64,000 nt of DNA from Penicillus capitatus. Its lineage: Eukaryota > Chlorophyta. This document shows, piece by piece, positions 1 through 11,107 of the stretch; position 1 is the first letter of the stretch, and each line of letters starts with the position of its first letter. Under the pieces are notes generated by a model. The model did no database searches, was not told where the DNA came from, and saw only the letters and a program-made list of their open reading frames with translations. Position numbers and translations under genes: made by a program. The stretch lies in the NCBI GenBank assembly GCA_965649825.1, contig OZ287695.1, forward strand, positions 2,274,398 through 2,338,397. The letters are read 5' to 3'.

Positions 1-84
1 GGGCAAGAATACAGCAACTGCGAGTTTTCCAGTTCGCAGGGGGATAGCGGAGGGTCTTCAGATGATGAAGAAGACGATGAGTAG
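1..84 (+). CDS. C-terminal end of an unidentified acidic protein (partial)
   Basis: Frame 1 is open from the window edge to a TAG at 82-84. It ends in a Ser/Gly/Asp/Glu-rich tail (SGGSSDDEEDDE) of the kind found at the C-terminus of many nuclear or nucleolar proteins. Only 27 codons are visible, so the family cannot be named. The 92 bases that follow, up to the end of the convergent hydrolase gene at 177, would hold both 3' ends. The call rests on composition and the clean stop; it could be chance. Confidence 0.35.
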   Translation, partial: GQEYSNCEFSSSQGDSGGSSDDEEDDE

Positions 85-176
85 TGTCAATGTCTATGGA
101 ATGTGTTCTCTTTAACCTCTTAATGATCTTGTCCATCACAGGTGTCGTTACGTCGATCATAGCGATGTATGCATTC

Positions 177-1085
177 TCATTTCCTTAGAAAGGACACCCA
201 CTGATCGAGGACGTCTTCAGAGCCATACCATCGGCGACCACTTCTGGGGGAATGCCACACATCGTCTAGGATGAGCTTCTCGGCGCCTTCCAGTCCGACA
301 GCGCAGTCGACAGGGGTCACTCCATCGCCCCAGTCTCGACCATTTGAGGAGCAAAGCTCGTAGCTCTGGTAGGTGAAATCCTTGAGGGATCCGCCCAGGA
401 AAGTCTGTCCTTGTACGGCCCTTCCGGCGATGCAGAGGTATTTGACATCGTCTTCGAAAGCGCCTGGGAAATGCGTGTTCACAAAAGCAACATTCTGGCG
501 CGTGATTCCCTCGTTACAGATGTGTGGACTGCCCAGTGTGATAAGACTGTGTACTGCATCACTACCATTGTAGATGCGATCCCCGTAGGGAGGTCCCGAT
601 CCGAGAAAGATCCGACAGATCCATCCGGCTGCAGAACTGGCCACGATGGCGACTCTGTTGTCTGTCACGGCCTCCGGAGATTCCTGTCTGGGCTGAGCGC
701 CATTTCTCGCATTTTGGAGCTCCTTCAGAAAATCGAAGGGTGTTTCTGTGCTCGGGGGTGTGATCTCATATCCATTCTCCGAACAAACACGCTCTCCATT
801 GCTCAGCGACCGTGCAGCGTAATCGATACGGTCGAGGATCGGGCGGAGAGAACGACCGCCAAGCGTCGGCAACCAGTTGTACCACCTGATGGCCGGGAGG
901 GCAGCATCGAATCCACGTTGGCGCAGCTGCTCGACGAGGGGGACGAACTCTTCGGCGCCCATTAAATATCCGGGTACCACAAGAACGCCGTTAGCTGAAC
1001 GCACCGGCACTGGGGTTTGACGCTGTCTGCATTGTGTGGCCTTAAGAGAGATGGAATTTGGCCGTCGGTACGTGGTGGCAAACAT
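177..1085 (-). CDS. Alpha/beta hydrolase, lipase-like, possibly organelle-targeted
   Basis: A single uninterrupted reading frame of 302 residues. After a basic, Ser/Thr-rich start (about residues 1-30) comes the first beta strand and oxyanion region (GVLVVPGYLMG). A nucleophile elbow reads VASSAAGW (about residue 150), followed by ITLGSPH. A late Asp (GDGVTPVDCA) and His (DDVWHSP) complete a plausible Ser-Asp-His triad. The elbow is SSAAGW rather than the usual GHSAGG, which is slightly unusual. The fold family is clear but the substrate is not; plant and algal plastid lipase-like hydrolases have this architecture. Its ATG lies only 42 bases from the start of the divergent UFSP2 gene, so the two must share a very short promoter. 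Confidence 0.7.
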   Translation of the reverse strand: MFATTYRRPNSISLKATQCRQRQTPVPVRSANGVLVVPGYLMGAEEFVPLVEQLRQRGFDAALPAIRWYNWLPTLGGRSLRPILDRIDYAARSLSNGERVCSENGYEITPPSTETPFDFLKELQNARNGAQPRQESPEAVTDNRVAIVASSAAGWICRIFLGSGPPYGDRIYNGSDAVHSLITLGSPHICNEGITRQNVAFVNTHFPGAFEDDVKYLCIAGRAVQGQTFLGGSLKDFTYQSYELCSSNGRDWGDGVTPVDCAVGLEGAEKLILDDVWHSPRSGRRWYGSEDVLDQWVSFLRK

Positions 1086-1127
1086 GACACAGCGGTGCCC
1101 GCACCGCCATTACAGACTGCATGTACA

Positions 1128-3283
1128 ATGTCAAACAAACGACCCGCCGTGTTTCTCACGAATTCGGCTAAAAAACAATTCGAGCATATATCTCTGGAGC
1201 CATGTCTCGCGTGGATATTGGGCTGGCGCTCGGCGGAGCGCATTGAGATTTTAAATGTCTGTCGTTTCTTGGCAAAAGATGGACAGATCCTCAAAACCAC
1301 AGACGTCCCCTATTCCCTCGAAGATGAGATCAGTTCAGCCTGGCAACCATTGCTTCCTTGTTGTCTTGACACTTGAGTTTTTAGCCTCACTCAATGCAGC
1401 CCTGCCTCGAGAAATCGTTCCATTGGGATGTGCAGCGGTGTATGGAAACGATATCTACATGTCTGTGCTCACTCTTGTCAAGTCCTTGACGATTCTCTCC
1501 AAGAAAGCCGTCGAGTTGCACACGCCGTCAACAAACAGCATCTCTGGAGTGTGGTGTGTTGGACGCCTCATTACACATATGGACGGAGTTGGATGCGACT
1601 TTGAAGAGATCGCAGAAGAACAGAGTGTTTTCCTGTCATCCCATCGATCATTGAGGTCTGTCATAGAAACGCACTCTATGTATCCTGACCTTGTATCCAG
1701 GTGGACAGTCGATATGACACTTCCTGTATTCGACAAGGACGGAGATGTTTACGCAGATCTGTGGGTGAAATGGCAGAAACTGCTGGATTCGCTGAGGGCA
1801 TCACACTGTCTTCTGCTCGTCGATGATGGATCGTCCAACAAGTGTGACCTGATCTCTTCGATGTATCCACATAATGTGTGACATCCTATCAGGCATCTCA
1901 TTTCGAAGGAACGGAAAACACTGCTTTCGGAGCTTTTCGAGAACAAGGAGGTCGATCTCGATTGCCAAGTATTGACCGGTGGTATGGAGAACGAATACCA
2001 GTGTCCACTTCTTCGACTTCATGAGCTACAGAATGAACAGCAGATATGTGTTCGGGGGCTCCATATAAAATGTTTCGTCCGGTGCTATGTTCCGTTTTTT
2101 GCCTCGGCCTCGGCATCCGACATACTTGAGCGCTATCTCGTTCCATCACTGAAGTTCAGATGGCAGCAGTGTCATTCCATGTTCCAGCGAAATACATCGA
2201 TCAATGAGGCAAGGTCGGATTTGATAAATGCATTGTGTGATTGTGTTCTCTCTCAGATGTGTTCGATGCACTTCTCGATCGAAGGCTACGTTGTACCGTT
2301 GTCTGTGATCTATCCCTTCTCACCCGGCTCGCAAAGCAATGAGAACTCTCAAGTGGAATTCAGAAAACAGTTGCATCGAAGATTCCTGCAAAAGGAGAAT
2401 CGTCCTGTCTTTCTGTCCTCTCTTTCTCTGGAGCACAAGCCAACAACCCTGAAGACAGAGCACCCCATCAATGTTCATGATCATCTTCCACAAAAGAGTG
2501 CGTCAGATGCATCCATATGAGAGAGACGACATAAGAGACGTGTGTTTTGATAGGCTTCCCCGAGGGTGGTATGATGGCGACGGTATCCGGTCGCTATGAA
2601 TATTGCCATTATGGCCATGATGGCATCAACGATGCAGGATGGGGTTGTGCCTATCGGTCACTGCAGACCGTGTTCTCTTGGTTTATCCATCAACACTACA
2701 CGGCATTGCCAATCCCTTCCCACAGGCAAAGAACAACCTTCTATCTATCTCGCATGAACATGGGCTGTTGCCATTGTAGAAAGATCCAGGAAGTGCTCGT
2801 CGAGATTGGTGACAAGGAAGGCAGTTTCTACGGGAGCCGTGAATGGATCGGTTCCATCGAAGTAGGTACCGTCCTACAAGAAATGCTGGGTGAGGTCGTT
2901 TTATTTCCTATACCGTTCGCATACGCTTGTCGTTCTCTTTAGATGTCTCATACCACGTTGTCAGCAAACCTGCCCATCAAGATATTTCCTCTGTCGCCCG
3001 AGAACTGCTGCACCACTTTAAGACAGAAGGAACGCCGGTCTCCATCGGAGGCGGCGTCTTGGCCTATACCTTGCTCGGCATTTATTTCAATGACCAGACG
3101 GCTGAAGTGGAGCTGTTGATTCTCGATCCGCATTACACAGGGAAGGACGACATCCAGTCCATCATGAAGGGCAACTGGATTGCATGGAAGAAACCGACAG
3201 ACAAGGCTGCGGCAGGCGGACCTCTCTTTGTTCAAAACACACATTACAACTTCATGTGTTCAAAACGTCCAACAACAGTGTGA
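1128..3283 (+). CDS. UFSP2: UFM1-specific protease 2 (peptidase C78)
   Basis: This is the cysteine protease that matures UFM1 and removes it from targets, acting at the ER and in ribosome quality control. The C-terminal half carries the family signature: [20 protein letters not shown] with the catalytic Cys, LQTVFSWF, then LILDPHYTG with the catalytic Asp and His, and a final HYNFMC. The N-terminal half (from MSNKRPAVF) is the less conserved UFSP2 domain. I read introns ending at 1383 (TTTTTAG), near 1888, at 2552 (GATAG) and at 2940 (TCTTTAG); the phases of the last two fit (KSFPEGG and MLDVSYH). The start at 1128 is the first ATG in the long first exon. The gene ends 48 bases from the convergent small heat-shock gene. 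It implies a UFMylation pathway in this alga. Confidence 0.85.
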
Positions 3284-3331
3284 GATGGATGTGTCGTACA
3301 TTGTTGGCAAACTCTTCGAAAATGCACGGAG

Positions 3332-3985
3332 TTACTCGATATCGATCACCCGAGACGACACCGAGTCTTTTTCGACTTTCGGAATCGTGATTCTCAGCAC
3401 GCCTTCATCGGCCTTTGCCGAAATCTTGCTTTCATCTGCACTCTGAGGCAGATTGAAACTGCGGAAGAATTTGCCAAAACGTCTTTCTGAGCGATAGTAT
3501 CCCTCCTTCTCTTCCGTACTCTCATCCTGCCGTTCGCCAGAAATCGTTAACACACGCTCCGGTGTCACCTACGTGATCCATATCATGATCTCAGTCATTC
3601 CAGAGCATGAGACAGTGGAGTGAGTATCCTGACGCACTTGAATCTTGACGTCTTTCTTAGACATACCAGGCAGATCGGCACAAATGGTGTACTTCTCATC
3701 ATCTTCGCGGACATCCATTGCAACACTCATGCCTTCGCGAGTGGCAGCAGGGAAGAATGTTTCCATTCCGCCAAACATGTCGTTCTCGAAACGGTCGATG
3801 AAATCCGCCATACGCTGGAGTTTGGGACCGACCTGCCGCAGGGGAGCACTGCCACGTCTCGGCATGAAGTCATCACCTTCTCCTGCACGTCTTTTCCAAC
3901 TCCGACACGGTTGATATCTTGTATAGGTCTTCCAACAGGGATATGCAATGCGACGGCACAGCTGCGTTCCGATGCGGGTAGACAT
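3332..3985 (-). CDS. Small heat-shock protein (Hsp20/alpha-crystallin), organelle-type
   Basis: ATP-independent chaperone of the Hsp20 family. After a basic N-terminus of about 40 residues and a Met-containing helix (DFIDRFENDMFGGMETFFP), the alpha-crystallin domain begins (VAMDVREDDEKYTICADLPG). It continues after an intron with VLTISGERQDE, the conserved RRFGKFFRSFNLP segment, and the C-terminal GVLRITIPK. The intron is 3569-3637 (69 nt, GTGCGT...CGTAG) and keeps the frame (VKIQ|VTPE). The basic start suggests mitochondrial or plastid import, which is an inference. The protein lacks a clear cytosolic IXI tail after the domain. Its 5' end faces LPA1 with about 75 bases between the two starts. 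Confidence 0.85.
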
Positions 3986-4060
3986 CTTTTTTGCTAGACA
4001 CGATCCCAGAAGGCGAACGCGGTTAAGTACGGCTATCGAAGATTCCGGATCCTTCTCGCT

Positions 4061-5648
4061 ATGTTTGCGTCATCATTACTGTCACCTGTCCCATCATCCG
4101 TATGCCCGAAGATGCGCATGTCCCCTGCGAAATGGATGTTGGATGGAAGGATCGTCGGTGGCAATGTGTGTCGGACACCGAGACCCATCGTCGACAGAAC
4201 GAGAACCAATCCTTTTAGGAGAAGAAGTGTGAGAAGGTGTGATGCGACGGAGGCTGGCGACATATCCGTTCAGACAGCGGAAGAGGCTGTGAATGAAGGA
4301 CTCGCTGCTCTGGAGAAGAGATCGAATCCGATAGAAGCGATTGAGCTATTCCGCCGAGCACTCGTGATGAATCCGACTGCCCAAGAAGCCAGTGCTGCCA
4401 TTTATAACATCGCCTGCTGTTACGTGGAGATGAAGGAGTGGCAGAAAGCGGCAGATCAGATCGTTGTCGCCGTCAATGATTATCGATTGGATGTCAAGAT
4501 TCCAAAACAGGCACGTCTTATGGAAAATGTAAGATTGCTGTTGATGTGACGTGCGGTGGAACAGGACACAGATCTCGATGAGCTCAGATCTCGGCCGGAA
4601 TGGGACGATGCCTTGTCGAGAATGAAAGGTGTGATGTCGACGAGCATGAGAGACAGCATGATTGGAGAACTGAGGTCACCATTCCGCTTCTTTCGATTCT
4701 ACCTCTTTGGTGGCCTATCCATCGGGGCGAGCGTGGGACTCATTTTCATCGGCTCTGATGTCATCAAAGCCATTCAGAGTGCGATATCGAGTCTTATGGT
4801 TTCTCGCAACTGAAGAGGGTCGCCTTGTGTTTTCAGAAGGAGGAGGAGATGCCCTTCAAGCGCCTCTGCAGAATCTGGCTATCAATATTGTCGCCGTGTT
4901 AGTATTGTCTGTTCTCTTTTTTCGAGATTTTCAATCCAGAAAAAAGGAGTTGGAGAAAATCGAACGCGAAGGAAAACTCAGTAAACTTCAAGTTGTTTCA
5001 TTCGTGTGCAGTGAGACTTGTGTGAGATGCTTTTTGATGATGCCACAGGTTCAGAAGACAGCCGGAAAAGCCATTCCACTGTATGACCTGAGAGGGTCTT
5101 TTCGTCCGGTCATCATCTGCGGCAGCAAGAATTTCTGCCGCAGGGCTGTCGACGCAGCGCGTCCCTATTTCTCAGCTCTCAAGGAGCGTGGTGTTGCCGG
5201 TGAGCCACCTACAGTTTTGTCATGGACAATGGACTCTTGACTCTTAGTGATCCCAATCCCCATTGCCGATGTGGACGAACGCCTGAAAAGCCTTCGAGAA
5301 GATCTCCAAAGTGCAACCACGACATCCGGATTCGGAACGCCAACGAAATCCAAGGCTAAACCACAGAGCCGTTGGGAACTGACGCCCGTCCGGATGGACG
5401 CGTGGAAGGTCTGCGAAAGCAACCATGATTCCTCACTCCCCTCTCACTCTCTGTACTTTCCATAGACATGGTTGACAGATCAGAAGGAATATTCTGGTCT
5501 AACAGAACGAGATTTCTATCTGCAAGTTCAGTTGGATGGATCGGTACGGACGAGTGGCTGCGGAATGCCGCCATGGAACAGTATTGTTTCAGATCTGCCG
5601 CCACTGGACGACATCCGAACAAAGCTAACAGACAACATTGGATTCTGA
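4061..5648 (+). CDS. LPA1: LOW PSII ACCUMULATION 1-like plastid TPR membrane protein
   Basis: LPA1 is an integral thylakoid protein that assists photosystem II (D1) assembly in plants. Visible in order are: a basic Ser/Arg/Pro-rich presequence of about 60 residues; TPR-like helices (EAVNEGLAALEKR, AIELFRRALVMNP, AIYNIACCYVEM); a DLDELRSRPEWDDAL segment; two membrane segments (FFRFYLFGGLSIGASVGLIF and LAINIVAVLVLSVLFF); and a soluble C-terminus with LYDLRGSFRPVIICG and LQVQLDGSVRTSG, which matches the plant LPA1 end (RLDGRVRRSGRGMP). Several introns interrupt it. The first, 4529-4564, is only 36 nt and contains GATGTGAC. The stop (TGA 5646-5648) lies 24 bases inside the convergent UMP synthase coding sequence. 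Confidence 0.85.
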
Positions 5649-7231
5649 CGCCTCTTGTTTGCGAAGACTATTTTGATACGCCTTCCATCCAGCTTCTCTG
5701 TATTGTGCAGCTGCCTTTTCCGGATCTTCTGCTTTGATGATGCCCCGTCCGACAATGATGACATCGCTTCCCTGGCATCCGATGACGGCCTCGGGTGTCT
5801 GATACTGCTGTCCAAGGCTGTCGCCTTTCTCACTCAATGCCACTCCAGGCGTCATGTGGATCATTCCACGAAATACATCGTTCTTCTGCACAGCTTGCCA
5901 CGATGAAGGATGGATCGAAATGAAGCCCATGACAAACTCTGGTCTTTTGAGGGCTGCTTCCACAACATACTGCGTGTACGACCCAGTGGCAAGGGTTCCT
6001 TCGGAGGACATCTCAGCCAAAAGGAGTAGACCACGCGACATTTTCAATCCGACGGATGCCAAACCGTCGATGATGCCAGGTCCTGGCACAAGATGCGCAT
6101 TGGTGATATGTGCCCAATCAGCAATGTGATAGACACCACCAACATACTGTTGCACAACAGTATTGCCAATATCCGCAAACTTTCGATCTTCAAAGATCAA
6201 AAACTCGTGCTGTTTAGCCAGGAGTTTCAGATTTTCTGCGACATCCATCGTCCAGTCCATCAAGATATCGACATGCGTCTTCAGAACGCAGATGTGTGGA
6301 CCGATTTTGTCGGCGAGTGAAAGTAACTCGGATGACGTCGACACATCTGCAGCAACAGCCAGATTCGTTTGTTTTCTCTCCATGATCTCAAAACACTCTT
6401 TCGCTACTGAGCATTTCGCCAGCGACGCCTTCTCTGCATAGGAAAGGCGGGTAGAAGGCGGAATAGGCAATGCGATCTGCTGTCGGAGGAAATCTTTGAC
6501 GCGCAGCTGCATCTCCGATGTGATCAGGCCTCTCTTGAAAAGCACATCCAGCAAGAAAGTCATCTTGAAAGCGGAATGCAATTCAATGCCCACTTCTCTG
6601 AGATTCTTTTCGCCTCCTTGCTCCCTATACAGAAGCACGATTCCGTTATCTCTTGCAATAATAATCCCACTGACCGATCGATGAGAACAACGACATGTTG
6701 GACATTCAATCCCTCGAGTTTCAATGGCTCGACGGTCTCCACGACTGACATCCCACTTGACACAAGATCTTCGACGATGAGAACATCTTGGCCGGCTTTG
6801 AAGGCACCCTCGATGGCTTTCTTCGTTCCATAGTCTTTCACTTCTTTGCGACGCATGACCATCGGAATCGCGTGTTTCGTAGAGAGGACCGTTGCGATGG
6901 GCAGAGCGGTGTAAGGCACGCCACAAAGCAGATCAAAAGAGACACCATCCACTGTTGCCCAAATCACATCCGCCACTTCTCTCAATACCTCTGGATGTGA
7001 AACAATGGCGCGCAGATCGACGTAGATCGGTGAAGAGATGCCACTCTTCAGTTTGAATTCTCCGAATTTGAGAGCGTCGATCTCGTGCAAACGCATCACC
7101 AGACATTCGCATCGTTCTGGGGAGACGGCCATCTCAGAGAACGGCTTACGGCAGTTCAGTCGGCGGATTCTTCGTCGCGATGCCTGACGATCCGGAAAAG
7201 ACAGCTTGGTGGATAGGTAAGCCCGACGCAT
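5625..7231 (-). CDS. UMPS: UMP synthase (OPRT-OMPDC fusion)
   Basis: Bifunctional enzyme of the last two steps of de novo pyrimidine synthesis: orotate to OMP to UMP. The N-terminal OPRT domain shows [30 protein letters not shown] and the PRPP loop [13 protein letters not shown]. The OMP decarboxylase domain shows VLKTHVDIL, the catalytic [12 protein letters not shown] and MTPGVAL...[11 protein letters not shown]. The OPRT-then-OMPDC order is that of plants and animals. One intron, 6625-6674 (50 nt), splits the linker so that LIDR joins EQGG. The upstream ATG at 7231 adds a basic 35-residue extension (MRRAYLSTK...); MAVSPERC further in is an alternative start. The TAG at 5625-5627 overlaps the end of LPA1. 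The gene is divergent from SufS. Confidence 0.93.
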
Positions 7232-7301
7232 CCGTCAGAACGTCCTCTCACAACGTCGTCGCATCAGATTCGCCAACAGTACGACACAGGAGATCATTCT
7301 T

Positions 7302-9037
7302 GGGAGATGCTTGTGTGTGGCGCAGGTTGTCGAAGTGTCGTCCCTTTGCCGATCGCCGCTGTCACATCAACACGCTGTTGGTCGAAACAGGGTATCACGC
7401 GTAGACGATGCATTCAAGCGGTCGAACAGCAGTTCTGGATGGACGCCGATGTGACGTATGACTTGTGATATGGTAGATTCAGAGTCCCGTCACCCCTGAG
7501 AGTGTGGCGGAGACCACACGACCAGATTTCCCCATCTTACAGCAGAAGGTCAACGACAAGCCTCTCATCTACTTCGACAATGCTGCCACATCACACAAAC
7601 CGCGTTCCGTCATTGGCGCAATGGAGGATTACTACACATCAACAAACTCCAATGTCCACCGTGGCGTGCATGCCTTAAGTGCTGAAGCGACAGCTCTCTT
7701 TGAGAACGCACGATCAAAGGTGTCCAATGCATGTTGGATAGATGCACACACCAACCACGACATTCCTGCCGCGTTTAGGTGTCTGCTTTTGTGAATGCGG
7801 ACAGCAGTCGTGAAATCGTGTTTACGCGAAATGCAACGGAGGCGATTAATCTTGTGGCATACGGATGGGCTATGCATCATCTGAAACTGGGCGACGAGGT
7901 CGATCCCGTTCTTCAAAGGGTGACCTGTTGCGCTGGATGTGTGTACAGATCTTGGTGTCAGTTGCTGAGCACCACAGCAATCTGATCCCTTGGCACATTG
8001 TCGCCAAGAAGACGGGGGCAGAGCTTAAGTATATCAGTCTCACATCCGACACAGAAGAGCTCAACATGGAGGTCCTGTGCACCTCTACAATGAATTCTGT
8101 ATTGAGCTTCATGCATTTTAGCACTTGGATGAACTCTTGACGGATCGGACGAAACTGGTTTCGACATTTCATGTCTCCAATGTTCTCGGTGCCAAGTCGC
8201 CAGCAGATGTCATTACCCGGAAAGCGCACAAGCTTGGTGCCAAAGTGCTCTTCGACTGCTGTCAGTCCGTTCCCAACATGCCAGTCGATGTCCAACAACT
8301 GGGTGCCGATTGGATCGTGGCATCTGGACACAAGATGTGCGGTCCCACCGGCTGCGGTTTCCTCTGGGGTATATGCGTGGACGATATCAGCCTGTTGCCA
8401 TACTGCATTTCTTAGGCAGGTACGAAATGCTCGATGAAATGGAACCTTTCATGGGCGGAGGGGAAATGATCGCAGACGTATTCATGGATCGCTTTACATG
8501 CGCACCACCACCGGCCAGATTTGAAGCAGGCACTCCAGCCATTGCAGAGGCCATCGGTACCACCCCTAGAAAGAAATGAGATCGATGTCTTGCGAGTTGC
8601 GCCCCCACAGGACTGGGTGCTGCTTGTGATTACCTGTCCCACATCGGAATGGAAAATATTTATGCTTACGAACACGAACTTGGAGTCTATCTCTACGAGA
8701 AGATGACTGCAATGGATCGGGTGAAAGTCTACGGGCCCCCTGTCCATCGCGGACGTGGTTGTCTCTGCGCCTTCAATGTTGAAGGTGTCCATTCCACAGA
8801 TCTCGCAATGGTTCTGGATCAGTACGGTAGGATGCGATATCTGTTTGACACTGTCTTTGGATATCTGTCTTTACAGGAGTCGCAATTCGATCGGGTCATC
8901 ACTGTGCCCAGCCTCTGCATCGTTACTTCAAAGTATCCTCGTCCGCCAGAGCGAGCCTGTACTTCTACAACACCAAAGCAGAAGTGGATGTCTTCTGTGA
9001 TGCCTTGAAGGAAAGTATTCAGTTCTTCAACCATTAA
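7302..9037 (+). CDS. SUFS: Cysteine desulfurase SufS, plastid Fe-S cluster assembly
   Basis: PLP enzyme that removes sulfur from cysteine for the plastid SUF machinery (NFS2 of plants). Exons in order give [74 protein letters not shown], the PLP lysine in [17 protein letters not shown], the small domain with [13 protein letters not shown], and the active cysteine in [10 protein letters not shown]. It ends in a TAA at 9035-9037. At least seven small exons are needed. The N-terminus is uncertain: an ATG at 7302 opens a Ser/Arg-rich stretch typical of a transit peptide, joined by a tentative 32-nt intron (7451-7482) that contains GATGTGAC. The SUF type (not mitochondrial NFS1) together with the presequence argues for a plastid location. 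Confidence 0.9.
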
Positions 9038-9143
9038 AACATTTTCATTCATTGTATTGCCATGGGGAGAGAATCTCAATGCCTTTCAAAAATCTGCTGC
9101 TTGATCCTGTATGGAAACCGTCTATGCATTGTTTCGATGTCTA

Positions 9144-10615
9144 CTAGTCCATGAATGTGATGGCAACAGATAACCCCAACAGCATCATGATCGCCAAGAT
9201 ATTCGAGAACATGTTTGACTTTTGTGTTTGCATGAGATAGAGACGGTGCTCTTCTGGTCCAACAAATCCACGGATCACCATTGCTTGTGCCACATTTGTG
9301 CTTGTTTGAAAGAGCTTTCTGAAGAGTTGGTTCAACTACAGATCCATCATACGCGAGAAAGAGAAATGGAGGAATGGAGTTACGATGTCTGCAAGAAGTT
9401 GCAGGCTGCCTCTAGGACCAATGGTTTTCCAATCGATCCCTCTCACGGCGACACCCAGTGCCAAGTTACGCAGTTCATCGAACACCGTCGACAGAAATCT
9501 TAGCGATAGCAGGAGACAGAAGCCGATCTCTTTCACCGTCACACGCAGTAGACGCAAAGGGGAGATGATTTGTGTTAGAGACAGAGCCAGCTGTTCAGGA
9601 GATGTGGTAATGAGACAGAGACTGGCGGACTGTAGAGCAACAAAGACAGCACTGACTGCCGTGATGGCCAATCTCAAAGACTTCCTTGTCACATTCACGA
9701 ATGCAAACCTCACGCACATGTCCAGTTCCATGAGAGCGCCACACAGTGGGGACCGTACCTGAGAAAGACATACTTGTAGGGTTTGGTACCGGAGAGCGAA
9801 GGGAAGCCATCCAGGTCTTCCGATGGCACATGGGATGGAATGCTGGGCGGTGCTCCATCTGACAGACATGCTGTCAGCGCAAAGTAGAAGAGAGACATAA
9901 CGAGAAGAGGCAGCAACGTCGGCCGTGCAATTCGCCATGGGGTATTCAGCAGAGTGACACTGAGCAAGAAAACAGCAATTGTCGCTTGACCCTGTGGTCC
10001 ACTTCTTGTCAGTAAGAACAGCAGAAATACAGTGCCTATCTAGACACACGCACATCCACACCTACGACTCATAAACGTGGTCTGTTCACTTGCTTGACTC
10101 TGGCATCCACGCCATGCAAGAAAGTCGCAGGGGAAGGGACATAGGAACTGGATCCACCATGCAGACAAAGAGTTAGGGAATCTGACCAGAAGCTGTCTTG
10201 CACTTTATACCTGTATGGCAATGATGAGAGGTTTAGGAAGCCAGAAAGCACTCTTTGTTGAATTGGCACATTCTCTCGTTTGTCTGCCGCGCAGGTCACT
10301 CTTCCTGAAAGGGACAAAGCGATCAGAAAGACGATTTGTGCATTCGATCGTCATCAGAACGGTGAGATTTATGACAGCTATGTATACGGGACGTCCATTT
10401 GGCCGATTGGAGCGTCGCAGTGATCTCTCTGCATCGCCGTCGTCGACGTCCAGCGATTGCTCGGGCGATCTTACGAAGTGTCGGTAGACGCATGGAATGG
10501 CAAGATCTCGGTACGATCGACTGTCGTACGCGTTGGTCGATGACCTGAGCAGACAGCAGCGACAAGAGACAGCATTGACGACGACTTCTGTGCCAACCAC
10601 CCAAGACAGATGCAT
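9144..10615 (-). CDS. ABCI12: ECF/CbiQ-type transmembrane protein, plant ABCI12-like
   Basis: Homolog of the T component of energy-coupling-factor transporters; plants keep one such plastid protein (ABCI12), whose cargo is not settled. Recognisable are the N-terminal EcfT motif (YVPSPATFLHGVDARVK), hydrophobic helices (GTVFLLFLLTRSG, LLVMSLFYFALTACL), and the coupling helices TTSPEQLALSLTQIISPLRL, EIGFCLLLSLRFLSTVFDE and VAVRGIDW, then AQAMVIRGFVG and a last membrane segment (ILAIMMLLGLSVAITFMD). An intron at 9336-9383 (48 nt) joins LLADI to LNQLFRK; another lies near 10020-10070. The true first exon is not certain; 10615 is the upper limit of the open region. No ATPase or S component is in the window. 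Confidence 0.75.
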
Positions 10616-10750
10616 CGTCGCTGTTTGGTTTGGCGAACGGATAGCCGTTTTACATGATACTCCAACAATTCTCGAGGCCCCTGCTCAGACTTTGGCCATC
10701 GACGTATCTCAGGTGCATTTAGCGTCAGTCTTTCTGGCTGTACGATGGAA

Positions 10751-10823
10751 GCACCCATGGCGCAATGGATAGCGCGCTTGACTTCTAATCAAGCGGTTGC
10801 GGGTTCGAATCCCGCTGGGTGTG
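10751..10823 (+). tRNA. trnR-UCU: tRNA-Arg (anticodon TCT), intronless
   Basis: A full cloverleaf can be drawn. The acceptor stem GCACCCA pairs with TGGGTGT (one G-T pair at the end). The D arm falls in GCGCAATGGATAGCGC. The anticodon stem CTTGA/TCAAG encloses the loop CTTCTAA with anticodon TCT at 10784-10786. The T arm is GCGGG-TTCGAAT-CCCGC. Discriminator base G; CCA is not encoded, as expected for a eukaryotic nuclear tRNA. The A-box and B-box (GGTTCGAATCC) for Pol III are internal. It sits alone between the EcfT-like gene and the ABCG gene. Confidence 0.95.
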
Positions 10824-11107
10824 TACGTGATGCGAGGCATGGAGCAATAACCATCCCTTACATTATGCTACAAGATCGCTATAGTGTCGCTAATAACCAG
10901 CCGTGTACAGTTATATAATGTGCATGTACACCTGCACGAATCTTCCATGCTGCTCTCTCACAATTAAATTCTGCTTCTTGACGCGCGAGAGAGGCAGTGA
11001 AAGATCAGTCAAGCAGGGGTGGAGGGAAAAGAGATAATGCGCAGAGGTAAAAACGGTATGAACATGGTATGCACTGATCAATCGCCAAAAAGACAGAAAT
11101 CACAGAT

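Noticed and set aside
962-1300. 112-codon minus-strand frame as an upstream exon of the alpha/beta hydrolase
   Set aside because: It overlaps the first UFSP2 exon antisense and the hydrolase already has a good ATG and presequence at 1085.
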